Below, in pieces: positions 34,349 to 43,580 of a DNA stretch of 64,000 bases; position 1 is the first letter of the stretch; each line of letters opens with the position of its first letter. This DNA comes from a bacterium (GTDB lineage: Bacteria > Bacteroidota > Bacteroidia > NS11-12g > UBA955). The position numbers were made by a program, and so were the translations under genes. Under the pieces are notes generated by a model. That model had not been told where the DNA came from, did not search any database, and saw only the letters and a list, made by a program, of their open reading frames with translations. The DNA is taken from positions 1 to 64,000 of the forward strand of contig JAQSCZ010000124.1 of NCBI GenBank assembly GCA_029945665.1. The letters are read 5' to 3'.

Positions 34349-36799
34349 TTAAAATAAAGTAAAACCAATGCGAAAGCCCATTCTTACTGCAAAATAATAA
34401 CCCTTCCAATTTGCTTGGACAAATCGCTTATCCTCAAATTTTGATTTTGAATCATCTGCTAAATCTACTTGTGTAAAAGCAGTGTTCTGAGAATTATATA
34501 AAATTGACCTAGTACCTACGCCAACGCCCCAAAAACCTGTTACAAACAAGTGAGATTTCCAATTGTAAATATTACCCTTCATATTCAACAATATCTCCAT
34601 TCTTGTAATCTCAGGTTTGACTAAAACTTGAGTTTTAAGGTTGTTAATGGTTACATTAATCTGTTCAATATTGGTCGTAAAGTTGCCATATAAAAATTGA
34701 AAGCCAAAACCCTGACTTTCGCATTTTTTATCATAGCTACTAATTTTATTTTCCATGAAATATATGCCATAGCTATAATCTGTTCCCGTTAAATTTTTCC
34801 ATCCCGTATTGATAGAAGGTAAATTTTCTATTACTTTTCCTCCAATAAATCTGTTTTTTGGGTCAAATCCAAAGAAAGTGTTCATTCTAAATTCATGAAT
34901 TACCTTTCCCGTTCTTAACTCAACAGACACAGGTAAGAACTTAAAGAAATTGCCTTGTCCTTTGGTATTCATACCTGCTAATGGATTAAAAGCTAGGGCT
35001 AAATTTACACCTCTTTTACCCCCAGCATAACTAGTTTTTCTCGCCTTTTTCTTATCTTCCTTTAATTTCTTTTCTTGCTCTTCTTGCTCACGTTTTTGAA
35101 TTTTTTTAACTTCTCCTTCAGCTTTTGAACAATCAAATTCTGGAGCCATTGCTTTACAATAAATTAAATAGTTTTTAATTTGTTCAGAACTCATTATCGA
35201 TAATTTATCCTGCATTAATTGCATCGCTTTTCTTAAATATGGTTTATCTATATCATTGTTGAAGGCAATTTTTGCAAAAAGCATAGAAAAATCGAGCGAT
35301 ACCCCGATTCCGTTGCTATAACCATTATCGGCAATTTTTAAGGCATTTAAGTTATCGTTCAAACCTAGAGCGGCATTTACACCCCTTATCAAATCCGTTT
35401 CATTTGAAGGCTTTTTTTCAATTAAATCCTTCATCAGTTTTTTCATATATTCTATATTCAAATCCTTATCGGCACTTGTAATTGATTTATAATTTTCGAG
35501 CGTAAGGACATAGTTATAATAGGCTTTGCGATTGTCTTTAGCGCAAGCGTAATAAATAGCCAAATATGAATGTAGAAAGAACAAATTTTTACTGCTAATA
35601 TTAGATTCATCTTTTTCAATAGAAGCCACTTCATTAGAAGTAAGATAGTCAAAATAGTTACAGCTATAACCAAAATTATAGAGCGCAGAAAACTTAATAA
35701 AAAGATTGTAATAATACATTTCATAAAAACTTTCATCAATATTTGTAACAAACCCTTTCAAATCAGATTTAGAAATATAATCTGGCGTTAATCTCATAAA
35801 AAAGTAATTATCTATATTTTCCATAATATTTTTATGAGTTGTTATATTCTTTAATTCTGCAGAATTTAAACCATCATAATGATAATCTACCCAATTACTA
35901 TAAATCAAACTTAGAATGTAACGGTAGACATTTTCTTTAGCTGGATATTTGATCATTAAATGCTCATATAAACCAACCAGAGAATCCATGGTATTGATTT
36001 TTGTATCTTCACTCGACTCCTCAAACAAATCATCCAAATCGATTTCATTTCTGATACTTTTAATCATATTCCAACCTAATATTCTTGAATTTTCCTCGCT
36101 TAATGATTCTAAGAAGGTATTTGAATAAAGTTTAAAAGGAGCCAAATTGGTTAGATAAATCATTTCATTTTGATTAGACTGCATCGCAATTAGACCGAAA
36201 TTTTTAAGAAAATATTCTTTTTTTACTTTACTTGTATATGCGCCGTTTTCAGTATGTTCTATTATTAATATTCTCTCATCTTTACCATTAAAAACCATGG
36301 TCTTATAATATCCCGAGGCTTTTATAGATTTGCCTGAAATTGGATCATTGTAGGTCCACTCGGTCGTCTGATAACTTTCACTTGGCACTTGATAATAAGT
36401 TTGAGACGCCGACAATGCTGTGTATTCTTCGTTGATTACCTTTTCCAAGAATACGCCTTTCTCAATGGTATACTTACTATAACCTTTTAATATCGCCTTA
36501 TTCCCACTAAAATTAATAAAATAAGCGTAATCTTCAATGATTCCTTGTCCTCCGCTTTTATAATAAATAACCTTATAAGTGATAGTTCCATCGGTTTCAA
36601 TTCTTGGCTGATATTTTACTTCCTTATTTTTAAAATTATTAACCGCAATACTTACAATATCATCCGTCATTGCTTTTACCTCAGAGGCATACAACTTTTT
36701 AGTATGATTTACCTTGGGGATAATAAAATTAACAGCGCTCTCCTGCGCAAAAAGAGAAACAAAACTACTTATATAAATAAGGATGATAAGTCTTTTCAT
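34349..36799 (-). CDS. Large secreted or outer-membrane protein of unknown function, 816 residues
   Basis: I do not recognise this protein. It has a signal peptide (LIILIYISSFVSLFAQ). Residues ~25-270 are beta-rich. Residues ~280-560 are mostly helical with many Tyr, Asn and Lys, and resemble TPR-like helical pairs. A strongly charged, Lys/Glu-rich coil follows at ~563-595 (KREQEEQEKKLKED). The last ~220 residues look like a beta-barrel (GVNLALAFNPLAG, YGIYFMENKISSYD, GYYFAVRMGFRIGFTLF), ending in Phe as barrels do. A periplasmic sensor or assembly module joined to an outer-membrane barrel is one reading. It lies 73 bases from dxs and 48 from a GNAT gene. Confidence 0.6.
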   Translation of the reverse strand: MKRLIILIYISSFVSLFAQESAVNFIIPKVNHTKKLYASEVKAMTDDIVSIAVNNFKNKEVKYQPRIETDGTITYKVIYYKSGGQGIIEDYAYFINFSGNKAILKGYSKYTIEKGVFLEKVINEEYTALSASQTYYQVPSESYQTTEWTYNDPISGKSIKASGYYKTMVFNGKDERILIIEHTENGAYTSKVKKEYFLKNFGLIAMQSNQNEMIYLTNLAPFKLYSNTFLESLSEENSRILGWNMIKSIRNEIDLDDLFEESSEDTKINTMDSLVGLYEHLMIKYPAKENVYRYILSLIYSNWVDYHYDGLNSAELKNITTHKNIMENIDNYFFMRLTPDYISKSDLKGFVTNIDESFYEMYYYNLFIKFSALYNFGYSCNYFDYLTSNEVASIEKDESNISSKNLFFLHSYLAIYYACAKDNRKAYYNYVLTLENYKSITSADKDLNIEYMKKLMKDLIEKKPSNETDLIRGVNAALGLNDNLNALKIADNGYSNGIGVSLDFSMLFAKIAFNNDIDKPYLRKAMQLMQDKLSIMSSEQIKNYLIYCKAMAPEFDCSKAEGEVKKIQKREQEEQEKKLKEDKKKARKTSYAGGKRGVNLALAFNPLAGMNTKGQGNFFKFLPVSVELRTGKVIHEFRMNTFFGFDPKNRFIGGKVIENLPSINTGWKNLTGTDYSYGIYFMENKISSYDKKCESQGFGFQFLYGNFTTNIEQINVTINNLKTQVLVKPEITRMEILLNMKGNIYNWKSHLFVTGFWGVGVGTRSILYNSQNTAFTQVDLADDSKSKFEDKRFVQANWKGYYFAVRMGFRIGFTLF

Positions 36800-36847
36800 T
36801 TTTCAAAAATGAACTATTTCCATCTACTGCACAATAGTACAGATGGG

Positions 36848-37285
36848 TTAAAATAAGTTTTTTTGCATTGTTACATGTGCGATGCCAACTTCCATAAATT
36901 CTGTGCTAGTAACTTGATAATTTAATTTCAAATAAAAAGGTACCGCAGCTTTTCTTGCGTTCAAAACCATCAAATTGTAAGTATTATTTATGGCCCATTT
37001 TTCTGAAAATTCAACCAATTGTTGGCCGATTCCTTGGTTCTGAATTTCAGAATCTACCGCGACTTGTCTCATTTTTAAAATTCCATTTGGATGTGCAACA
37101 AGAATTAGAACGCCCACAATTTTACCAAACCCGGCTGCAACAAAATGAAATTGATGGCCTTCTAATGCAAGTTCCTCCTTACTAAAATCGAGGCCTAGTG
37201 GCACTCTTAACACTTTTCGACGCAGTTCAATACTTTCGACTTGCTCCTTTGAACCAAATTTTACCAATTGACAAACAATATTCAT
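36848..37285 (-). CDS. GNAT-family N-acetyltransferase
   Basis: The 145-residue protein is a single GNAT domain. Motif A, which binds the acetyl-CoA pyrophosphate, reads MRQVAVDSEIQNQGIGQQLVE. Strands before it (FHFVAAGFGKIVGVLILV) and the C-terminal FYLKLNYQV also fit. The substrate is unknown. It is divergent from the C1-type peptidase at 37357; the short intergenic region has a 7-bp inverted repeat (37324-37343) of unclear meaning. Confidence 0.85.
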   Translation of the reverse strand: MNIVCQLVKFGSKEQVESIELRRKVLRVPLGLDFSKEELALEGHQFHFVAAGFGKIVGVLILVAHPNGILKMRQVAVDSEIQNQGIGQQLVEFSEKWAINNTYNLMVLNARKAAVPFYLKLNYQVTSTEFMEVGIAHVTMQKNLF

Positions 37286-37356
37286 TTCTATAAAAAGGTT
37301 TTGATTATCTCAATTTTTTAGGGACTTTTGAAGACCCAAAAGTAGGTTTAAATTAA

Positions 37357-38556
37357 ATGAAAAAAATAATAGTTTTAGTATGGTTGTCAATTATAGCGTC
37401 GAATATTGAAGCACAAGATACCATTAGGAATAAGAAAAACGGCGGATATTTATTCAAAACCATTGCCAGTTGTGAATCTACTGAGGTTCAAAATCAGAAT
37501 AGAACTAGCACATGTTGGAGTTTTTCAAGTTTATCATTTTTCGAAAGTGAATTGATTCGGATGAAAAAAGGCAGACACAATTTAAGTGAAATGTTTGTTG
37601 TGCGAAACGCATATTTAGGCAAAGCAGAAACGTATGTTCGTATGAATGGGTTTCACAACTTTGGACCAGGCGGAGCATTTCATGATTTGCCTTGGGTTAT
37701 CAAAAGATATGGAATTGTTCCGGAGGAAGTTTACAAAGGATTAAATTATGGCTATGGTAAACACAACCATGCAGAAATGGATGCTGTTTTAAAAGGCATT
37801 GTAGACGCTGTTAAAGGCAATCCACAAGGAAAGCTTACGACCTTATGGAAGAATGCGTTTGCAGGCGCCATCGACGCTTATTTGGGGCCTATTCCGAGTA
37901 CCTTTACATACCAGGGTAAAAACTATACACCAATGAGCTTTTCTAATTCTTTGGGATTGAATATGGATGACTATGTTTCGCTTACTTCATTTACCCACCA
38001 TCCATATTATTCGCAATTTGCCATAGAAGTGCCGGATAACTGGGCGATGATGCAAAGTTATAATGTCACCCTAGATGAGCTTCAGAATGCAGCTGAAAAG
38101 GCATTGATTAGCGGTTATACTTGGGCATGGGGTGCTGATGTGAGTGAAAAAGGATTTTCTTTTACAAATGGAGTTGCAATTGTCCCTATCCACGATTCAC
38201 TCATTACCCAAACAGGAAAGGATAATAAGGCATTCAATGATGCTGGTGCTAAAAGAACAAGCACGGCTTTTGATTCGCCGATGACCGAAAAAAATATTAC
38301 AGACACACTGCGTCAAATGGCTTTTGACAATTATGAAACCACAGATGATCATGGAATGCATGCAACCGCTTTGATGGTGGATCAAATTGGAAACAAATAT
38401 TTCAAAATTAAAAACAGTTGGGGCACAGGGAACGATTGTGCGGGATATTTATATTGTTCGATGAACTATTTCAGATATAAAACTTTGAATATATATGTAC
38501 ATAAAAATGCACTGCCAAAAGAATTGGCAAAAAAACTTGGAATTAGTCAGAATTAA
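37357..38556 (+). CDS. Secreted C1-family cysteine peptidase (bleomycin-hydrolase-like)
   Basis: The 399-residue protein has a signal peptide (IIVLVWLSIIASNIEAQ). It carries the papain-fold triad in the order expected: Cys 53 (TSTCWSFSS), His 335 (DHGMHATAL) and Asn 353 (KIKNSWGTG). The insertion pattern and NLSEMFVVRNAYLGKAE match the C1B/bleomycin-hydrolase group of aminopeptidases, common in Bacteroidota as secreted enzymes. No T9SS signal is present, so it probably stays in the periplasm. It likely trims peptides. Confidence 0.9.
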   Translation: MKKIIVLVWLSIIASNIEAQDTIRNKKNGGYLFKTIASCESTEVQNQNRTSTCWSFSSLSFFESELIRMKKGRHNLSEMFVVRNAYLGKAETYVRMNGFHNFGPGGAFHDLPWVIKRYGIVPEEVYKGLNYGYGKHNHAEMDAVLKGIVDAVKGNPQGKLTTLWKNAFAGAIDAYLGPIPSTFTYQGKNYTPMSFSNSLGLNMDDYVSLTSFTHHPYYSQFAIEVPDNWAMMQSYNVTLDELQNAAEKALISGYTWAWGADVSEKGFSFTNGVAIVPIHDSLITQTGKDNKAFNDAGAKRTSTAFDSPMTEKNITDTLRQMAFDNYETTDDHGMHATALMVDQIGNKYFKIKNSWGTGNDCAGYLYCSMNYFRYKTLNIYVHKNALPKELAKKLGISQN

Positions 38557-38568
38557 TAAGAATAGCCT

Positions 38569-39069
38569 GTGATAGAGCTGATCAAATCAGATGCAAAGGA
38601 TTTAAATAAAATCGCTGTACTAGCGGAGCAAATTTGGAATATCCATTATCCACCAATTATTGGTCGGGCTCAAGTAGATTATATGTTAATGCGATTTTAC
38701 AACCTAGATTCTCTCATAGAACAGCAACAAGAGGGTCAAGACTTTTATATTATTAGAGAAAATGCAATTAATTTAGGATTTATTTCCATAAGCAAAAAAA
38801 CTGACGGGTTTTATTTCATTCACAAATTTTATATAAATACCAGTCAACAAGGGCGTGGAATTGGTGAAAAAACTTTTGAAAAAATCCAAACATTATTTGA
38901 AAAAATCCAAACATTAACAACCATTCATTTGACCGTTAATAGACTGAATTACAAAGCTATTAATTTTTATTTTAAAATTGGATTTAAGATCAAAGAAACT
39001 GCCGATTTTGATATCGGTAGCGGTTATCAAATGAATGACTTCATTATGGAATGGCAGGGCAATATTTAA
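38569..39069 (+). CDS. GNAT-family N-acetyltransferase with a duplicated heptad
   Basis: This 166-residue GNAT protein has a GTG start at 38569, 12 bases after the peptidase. It shows a typical N-terminus (IAVLAEQIWNIHYPPIIG), the strand FYFIHKFYINTS and the acetyl-CoA loop QQGRGIGEK. Directly after that loop the helix contains FEKIQTL twice, from an exact 21-base tandem repeat at 38875-38916. The later VNRLNYKAINFYFKIGFK is motif B. The duplication adds two helical turns, so activity may or may not be kept. Its substrate is unknown. Confidence 0.85.
   Translation: MIELIKSDAKDLNKIAVLAEQIWNIHYPPIIGRAQVDYMLMRFYNLDSLIEQQQEGQDFYIIRENAINLGFISISKKTDGFYFIHKFYINTSQQGRGIGEKTFEKIQTLFEKIQTLTTIHLTVNRLNYKAINFYFKIGFKIKETADFDIGSGYQMNDFIMEWQGNI
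38875..38916 (+). repeat. Exact 21-bp tandem duplication inside a GNAT gene
   Basis: The unit from TTTGAAAAAATCC to CATTA is present twice without any mismatch and keeps the reading frame, adding seven residues. Confidence 0.95.
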
Positions 39070-39080
39070 ATTTCATAAAA

Positions 39081-39107
39081 AAAGCACCTGTTAAAAACAG
39101 GTGCTTT
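39081..39107. terminator. Bidirectional intrinsic terminator
   Basis: A 12-bp perfect stem AAAGCACCTGTT / AACAGGTGCTTT with loop AAA, A's on the left and TTT on the right, between convergent genes ending at 39069 (+) and 39128 (-). Confidence 0.88.
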
Positions 39108-39127
39108 ATATTTATAAAGAAGCTTTG

Positions 39128-42100
39128 TTATTCTACCTTACTGAAAGATTTTGTTATAATTCCACGATCAGTTACAATAGAAATATTATAAATGCCCTTG
39201 GCAAAATTTTCGGTATTTAATTTGGTTTCAAATGCATTGATATCTGTTGCTTCATAAACAATTCTTCCAGATATATCGTAAACAGTTATGTTTTGTATAA
39301 GTGCGGTTGTAGTGATATTTAGATTGTTTTTAGTAGGGTTCGGGAACAAAATCGTTTCAGTAGCTAACCTAGAAATTGCAATTCCTACTGACTCATCATC
39401 AATAAGTGTATCTCTATGAAGACTATCTGCGCCAATTAATGTACCATATTGATTTCCTCTTATCACCCATTCAATGGTTTCTGGTTGCTCTGTAATTGCA
39501 TCGTCTATTAATTTAACTTTAATAATTACACTTGGTTGAGATGGGGTTAAATTGAAAGTACGGGTAGTAGAAGCTGATTGATAATCAACATTTCTAGTCG
39601 CTGATCCACCTTTAATTACTGCAGAAATTTGTTCTGGACCAGTTAAATTAGTTCCAATCAATACAAAACCATTTGTACTATCTCTATTCTCGGGTGTATT
39701 GGTAGTTAAAGTGGTAAAGCTAAATGTTGGAGAGGTAATAATAAGTATATCTGATAATCTCCTTGGTGCAATATGATAATTACTAGTGAAAGGAGAAGTA
39801 GCATCTGATTGTCCACCCAAACCAATAACATTGATAAAGCCAATAGGTGCAGGTGTGCCATCAATATCTGTTTCACTATCAATATATAATGTGAAAGAGT
39901 CTGTCTGATTTACAAGTTTAACCTTAGCAACAGTATTTGCTGCCATGGAATTACTAGGCCATTGAGAAGGATTAGCAAGTTTTACTACATTCAATCTAAT
40001 AAGTTTAGATTCAGTAGATTCGTCAAATGTATTAACTACAGTTGTTTTCTTAAGTGTTCTTCCACTTGCTAATTTAATTAATGAATCAATACTTTGAAGT
40101 TGAACCATCCCACCAGCTTGACCAATGGTTCCTATTACATAAATACTATCCCCTTCTGCAACTGTATAACCTTTATTACCAGTTGAATTTATTACTTGAA
40201 TTCCTCCAGTACCATCAATGAGGGTAAACAAGAAACCGTTAGGAGTTCCAGTTGGTTGTAAATTAACACCATAAACCAAACCTCTTAATTTACATTTTGT
40301 ATTTATGCTATCGGCAATACCTGTAGCAACCTTATAAGTAGTTACTTTATTGATAGGATATTCTACAATATCATCATCAAGAATAAATAAACGCAAGGTA
40401 TCAGGTTTACCTGCTTTTGCATTTAAAAATGGGGTTAAAATAAATAAGCCGGTTTCTGTTGATTCATGCAAGTTATCATTTAGAATTGGTACTGTCAAAA
40501 CAATACTATCCGGATCTGTAGTAAGTACAGAATAAATTTTGGTGGTTGGATTAAAAGTTAAATCCTTGCTCTCTGTTGCCGAAGAAGCTCCTGCAATAAA
40601 TTTAACTGCAATATCACTTTGATTGTAATTTCTACCAGTTAGATTAACTCTTACCTTTACACTTCCAACATTTTCTTTTACTGAAATTGTTTTACGTGAG
40701 AATGAAAAGACTGGTGGCGCATCATCATCAGTAATTACCAAAGTAAATAAAGAGTCCTTGCTAAACACTGCAGGAAATGTTGCACTTCTTAATACAAAGA
40801 TGATTGTGTCATTTCTGTCTTCAGCTAAATTATCATTAATAATATTTAATTTTAGATCAATACTGTCACTCGGTCTAATTCCGCCAGCAAATGTGAAAGT
40901 AGTATCTTTATTATTGCTACCTAATTTAAATTCTGTTGGAACTAACGTACTATCACTTTTATATTTAACGTAAAGTTTAACATCAGTAGCATTTGGTGGG
41001 CAAGTTTTCATCTTCACTTTTAACTTAACAAATCCAGCTGTCTCACTAACAGTAATGGTACTCTTGTCAAAAGAAATTGTAGGAATGTCATTGTCTATAA
41101 TATTCACAGTATTGGTTGATTGAATACCAATAACACTGTTGTATGGATTTGTTAGTCTAACTGCCACATTCTCATTCGGATCGCTAAAAGCATCATCTAA
41201 GATATTAACCGTAATGGTTGTTGAATCAATCTGATCACCATAAGGTTTGAATCTGAGAATTTTTGAGGTATTAATGGTATAATCTGCTCCAGCTGTTGCA
41301 TTTCCAGAAACAACAAAGAATTCAGCACGAGAGGAATCATTATTTCCATACCTTCTTCTAACAGATAATTTAACTGTCACATTGGATTCAGTGACATTGG
41401 TTACGTTTGTTAAAAACTGTATTTCTGGAGCAACTAAAGGGGCATAATCCGATTTTAAATAAATTGGTTTGGACCCACCACGCGTATTTACTGTGCTATC
41501 TGTTCCCCAAGTAGCATCGAACTCAGTATTGGCATATTCAATTGCAAAAGTAGATTTGGGATCTTTTACTTCAACTCTTTTTATTCCATTAGAAAGCGTA
41601 TTAGGAATAATGGTACCCCATGCACTTGCTACAGCATTAACCTTAGTTGAATAAAAACTCGGCATTTTTGCTATAGTATTTCCATCGCTTTCTAAATAAG
41701 TTATTGATACTGGACGTCTAGTACTGCCAATTACATCGTCATATAACAAAACCACATTTTTACTCTTAGCAAATGAATTGCCATATATAGCAGTTCCATT
41801 ATTGCTTCCTGCTGCCTTGTTATATGTTAGTACTTGTATGGAATCTGTCAAATAAAATTTTTGAGTAGGCTGAACTAAGGAATCAACTGCCTGTAAAACA
41901 ACCATGGGATAAATATATTTACCTGGTGTAAATCTGGTGTCATTATTTGTCATTGCACCAAACCAACCAATATACTCACCACCAATATCAATAGTTAAGG
42001 TATCGTGGTTACCAGGGATAAAAGAAGGTGTAGCTGAATATCCAATATTTCCATTCGATTTAAAAAATAAATCGCTGCTACCTGTGCCAACTACTGAGGT

Positions 42101-43504
42101 ACTGCTTGTGTCTGATATTGAAATGTAAGTTACATAATATTTATATTTACTATTTGGACTAAATCCAGAAATTCTTGCCTGAAACATTAATGGCGTTCTT
42201 GTTGTGTCACCAGAAGCACAAAAGTTTGGAATTTTTAAGCCATTAAAAAATATACTTGAAATTGGTTTTTTAGGATCCAAAATATTGGTAGTATGTGTGT
42301 TATTGGCGCCCAAAACTGCATTTACTAACTTTGTTAATTTGATATTAACAGTCTCAGTCTGTTCACCTAAGTTATCATTTAATATCGTTACAAAAACTGT
42401 ATCAGTTGCAAAACCATATGGTTTAAAAACAAATCTTTTAGTGGTATCTATTTTAAAATCTGATCCTTGTGTTGCGGTAGATGTTAAAAGAGAAATTGAT
42501 GCTTTTGAAGAATCTGCATTGCCATATTTTCTTGAAACTACTACTTTAACAATAGTGGCAGCCTCGTTAACATTTATTTGTGTTCTTGAAAATTCTATTT
42601 CAGGAGCAACCAAAGGTGCTATATCAGAACGAATAAAAATGGGTTTGAAACCACCTCTTTGATTTTTAGTACTGTCATTTCCCCAAGTTGCATCAAATTC
42701 TTTGTTGGCATATGAAACAGCATTTCCAGCAAATGGCGTTCTTGCTTCGATTCTTTTTATTCCATTAGGAAGTGTATTTGGAATAATGGTGCCCCAAGCA
42801 CCTAATTTTGAATCTACTTTATTTCTATAGAAAAATGGATTGTCATTGATAGAATTAGCATCGCTTTCAGCAAATGTGATATTAATAGGGCGCTTACTTG
42901 TTCCTGAAGTGTCATCATACAATAACACAATATTCTTACTTTTTGTGTATGAATTACCATAAATAGCGGAACCATTATTACCTGAAGGATTTGCCGCAAA
43001 CAACAACACTTTAATAGAATCTTTTAAATAAAATTTCTGAGTTGGTGGAGAGCCACTTTTAACCTCTTGAATAACCACCATTGGGTAAACATATTTACCA
43101 GCTGTGAATCTTGTATCGTTGGTATTTAATCCACCGAACCAACCTGTATATGCACCACTGCCATCCACAGTTAAGGTATCATGATTACCAGCCGAAAAAC
43201 CAGGTGTCTTACTATAAACTACATTGCCATTTGGTCGGAATAATAAATCATTTCCAACACCAGTGGCGGCTGAATTACTTGTATCCGATATTGCAATAAA
43301 CATCACATAATATTTATATTTTGCGCTTGCTGTTAAGCCAGATAGCTGAGCTTGAAATAAAATTGGAATTCTTGTGGTATCGCCTGAAGCGCAGTAACCA
43401 GGTATTTTTAATCCCGTAAAGTTAGACGAACTGACTGGTTTTTGTGCTTGTAAGACGACCACAAAAGAAACCAAGTAAATAAACAGTAAGATTGATTTTT
43501 TCAT
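39128..43504 (-). CDS. Large Calx-beta-repeat surface protein with T9SS type A sorting domain
   Basis: The 1458-residue protein has a signal peptide (ILLFIYLVSFVVVLQAQ). Residues ~22-410 and ~411-805 are two homologous modules, each beginning LKIP(G/N)(Y/F)CASGDTTR, with AWGTIIPNTL in the middle, and ending in a Calx-beta domain (e.g. IEFSRTQINVNEAATIVKVV). Two more Calx-beta domains lie at ~810-1040. An OB-fold-like region with CKLRGLVYGVNLQPTG and SIYVIGTIGQAGGMVQLQ, at ~1055-1260, resembles nuclease-associated OB modules. A last Calx-beta (~1265-1380) and a type A sorting domain (ILFPNPTKNNLNI to IITKSFSKVE) follow. Calx-beta domains bind calcium, so a calcium-dependent adhesin or matrix protein is likely. 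A -7 element lies at 43533-43540. Confidence 0.9.
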   Translation of the reverse strand: MKKSILLFIYLVSFVVVLQAQKPVSSSNFTGLKIPGYCASGDTTRIPILFQAQLSGLTASAKYKYYVMFIAISDTSNSAATGVGNDLLFRPNGNVVYSKTPGFSAGNHDTLTVDGSGAYTGWFGGLNTNDTRFTAGKYVYPMVVIQEVKSGSPPTQKFYLKDSIKVLLFAANPSGNNGSAIYGNSYTKSKNIVLLYDDTSGTSKRPINITFAESDANSINDNPFFYRNKVDSKLGAWGTIIPNTLPNGIKRIEARTPFAGNAVSYANKEFDATWGNDSTKNQRGGFKPIFIRSDIAPLVAPEIEFSRTQINVNEAATIVKVVVSRKYGNADSSKASISLLTSTATQGSDFKIDTTKRFVFKPYGFATDTVFVTILNDNLGEQTETVNIKLTKLVNAVLGANNTHTTNILDPKKPISSIFFNGLKIPNFCASGDTTRTPLMFQARISGFSPNSKYKYYVTYISISDTSSTSVVGTGSSDLFFKSNGNIGYSATPSFIPGNHDTLTIDIGGEYIGWFGAMTNNDTRFTPGKYIYPMVVLQAVDSLVQPTQKFYLTDSIQVLTYNKAAGSNNGTAIYGNSFAKSKNVVLLYDDVIGSTRRPVSITYLESDGNTIAKMPSFYSTKVNAVASAWGTIIPNTLSNGIKRVEVKDPKSTFAIEYANTEFDATWGTDSTVNTRGGSKPIYLKSDYAPLVAPEIQFLTNVTNVTESNVTVKLSVRRRYGNNDSSRAEFFVVSGNATAGADYTINTSKILRFKPYGDQIDSTTITVNILDDAFSDPNENVAVRLTNPYNSVIGIQSTNTVNIIDNDIPTISFDKSTITVSETAGFVKLKVKMKTCPPNATDVKLYVKYKSDSTLVPTEFKLGSNNKDTTFTFAGGIRPSDSIDLKLNIINDNLAEDRNDTIIFVLRSATFPAVFSKDSLFTLVITDDDAPPVFSFSRKTISVKENVGSVKVRVNLTGRNYNQSDIAVKFIAGASSATESKDLTFNPTTKIYSVLTTDPDSIVLTVPILNDNLHESTETGLFILTPFLNAKAGKPDTLRLFILDDDIVEYPINKVTTYKVATGIADSINTKCKLRGLVYGVNLQPTGTPNGFLFTLIDGTGGIQVINSTGNKGYTVAEGDSIYVIGTIGQAGGMVQLQSIDSLIKLASGRTLKKTTVVNTFDESTESKLIRLNVVKLANPSQWPSNSMAANTVAKVKLVNQTDSFTLYIDSETDIDGTPAPIGFINVIGLGGQSDATSPFTSNYHIAPRRLSDILIITSPTFSFTTLTTNTPENRDSTNGFVLIGTNLTGPEQISAVIKGGSATRNVDYQSASTTRTFNLTPSQPSVIIKVKLIDDAITEQPETIEWVIRGNQYGTLIGADSLHRDTLIDDESVGIAISRLATETILFPNPTKNNLNITTTALIQNITVYDISGRIVYEATDINAFETKLNTENFAKGIYNISIVTDRGIITKSFSKVE
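41090..43438 (-). repeat. Internal duplication of a ~390-residue module
   Basis: Two copies, about 42271-43438 and 41090-42270, encode the two N-terminal modules of the Calx-beta protein. They agree closely in protein (for example AWGTIIPNTL and RSD/KSDxAPLVAPEI in both) and visibly in DNA around the shared phrases. Boundaries are approximate. Confidence 0.8.
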
Positions 43505-43532
43505 TTTGTATTGAGATAAATATTCTAAAATA

Positions 43533-43540
43533 CAAATTTA
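43533..43540 (-). promoter_or_regulatory. -7 promoter element TAAATTTG
   Basis: A perfect TAnnTTTG on the - strand, 28 bases before the ATG at 43504. Confidence 0.55.
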
Positions 43541-43580
43541 AACTTTTTTTTGCATTAAATTTAAACTTTATTTTTGGAAA

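Noticed and set aside
37324-37343. 7-bp inverted repeat (ACTTTTG/CAAAAGT) before the C1 peptidase
   Set aside because: It is short and AT-rich, expected by chance in such DNA, and has no T run or second copy nearby.
42204-42662. 152-codon open frame on the + strand inside the Calx-beta gene
   Set aside because: It mirrors the repeated codons of the real gene; a similar frame appears opposite the second module. No start signal or domain.
39128-43504. Repetitive DNA that might be read as a CRISPR or satellite array
   Set aside because: The repeats are long, diverged and in frame; they are protein-domain repeats without spacers.
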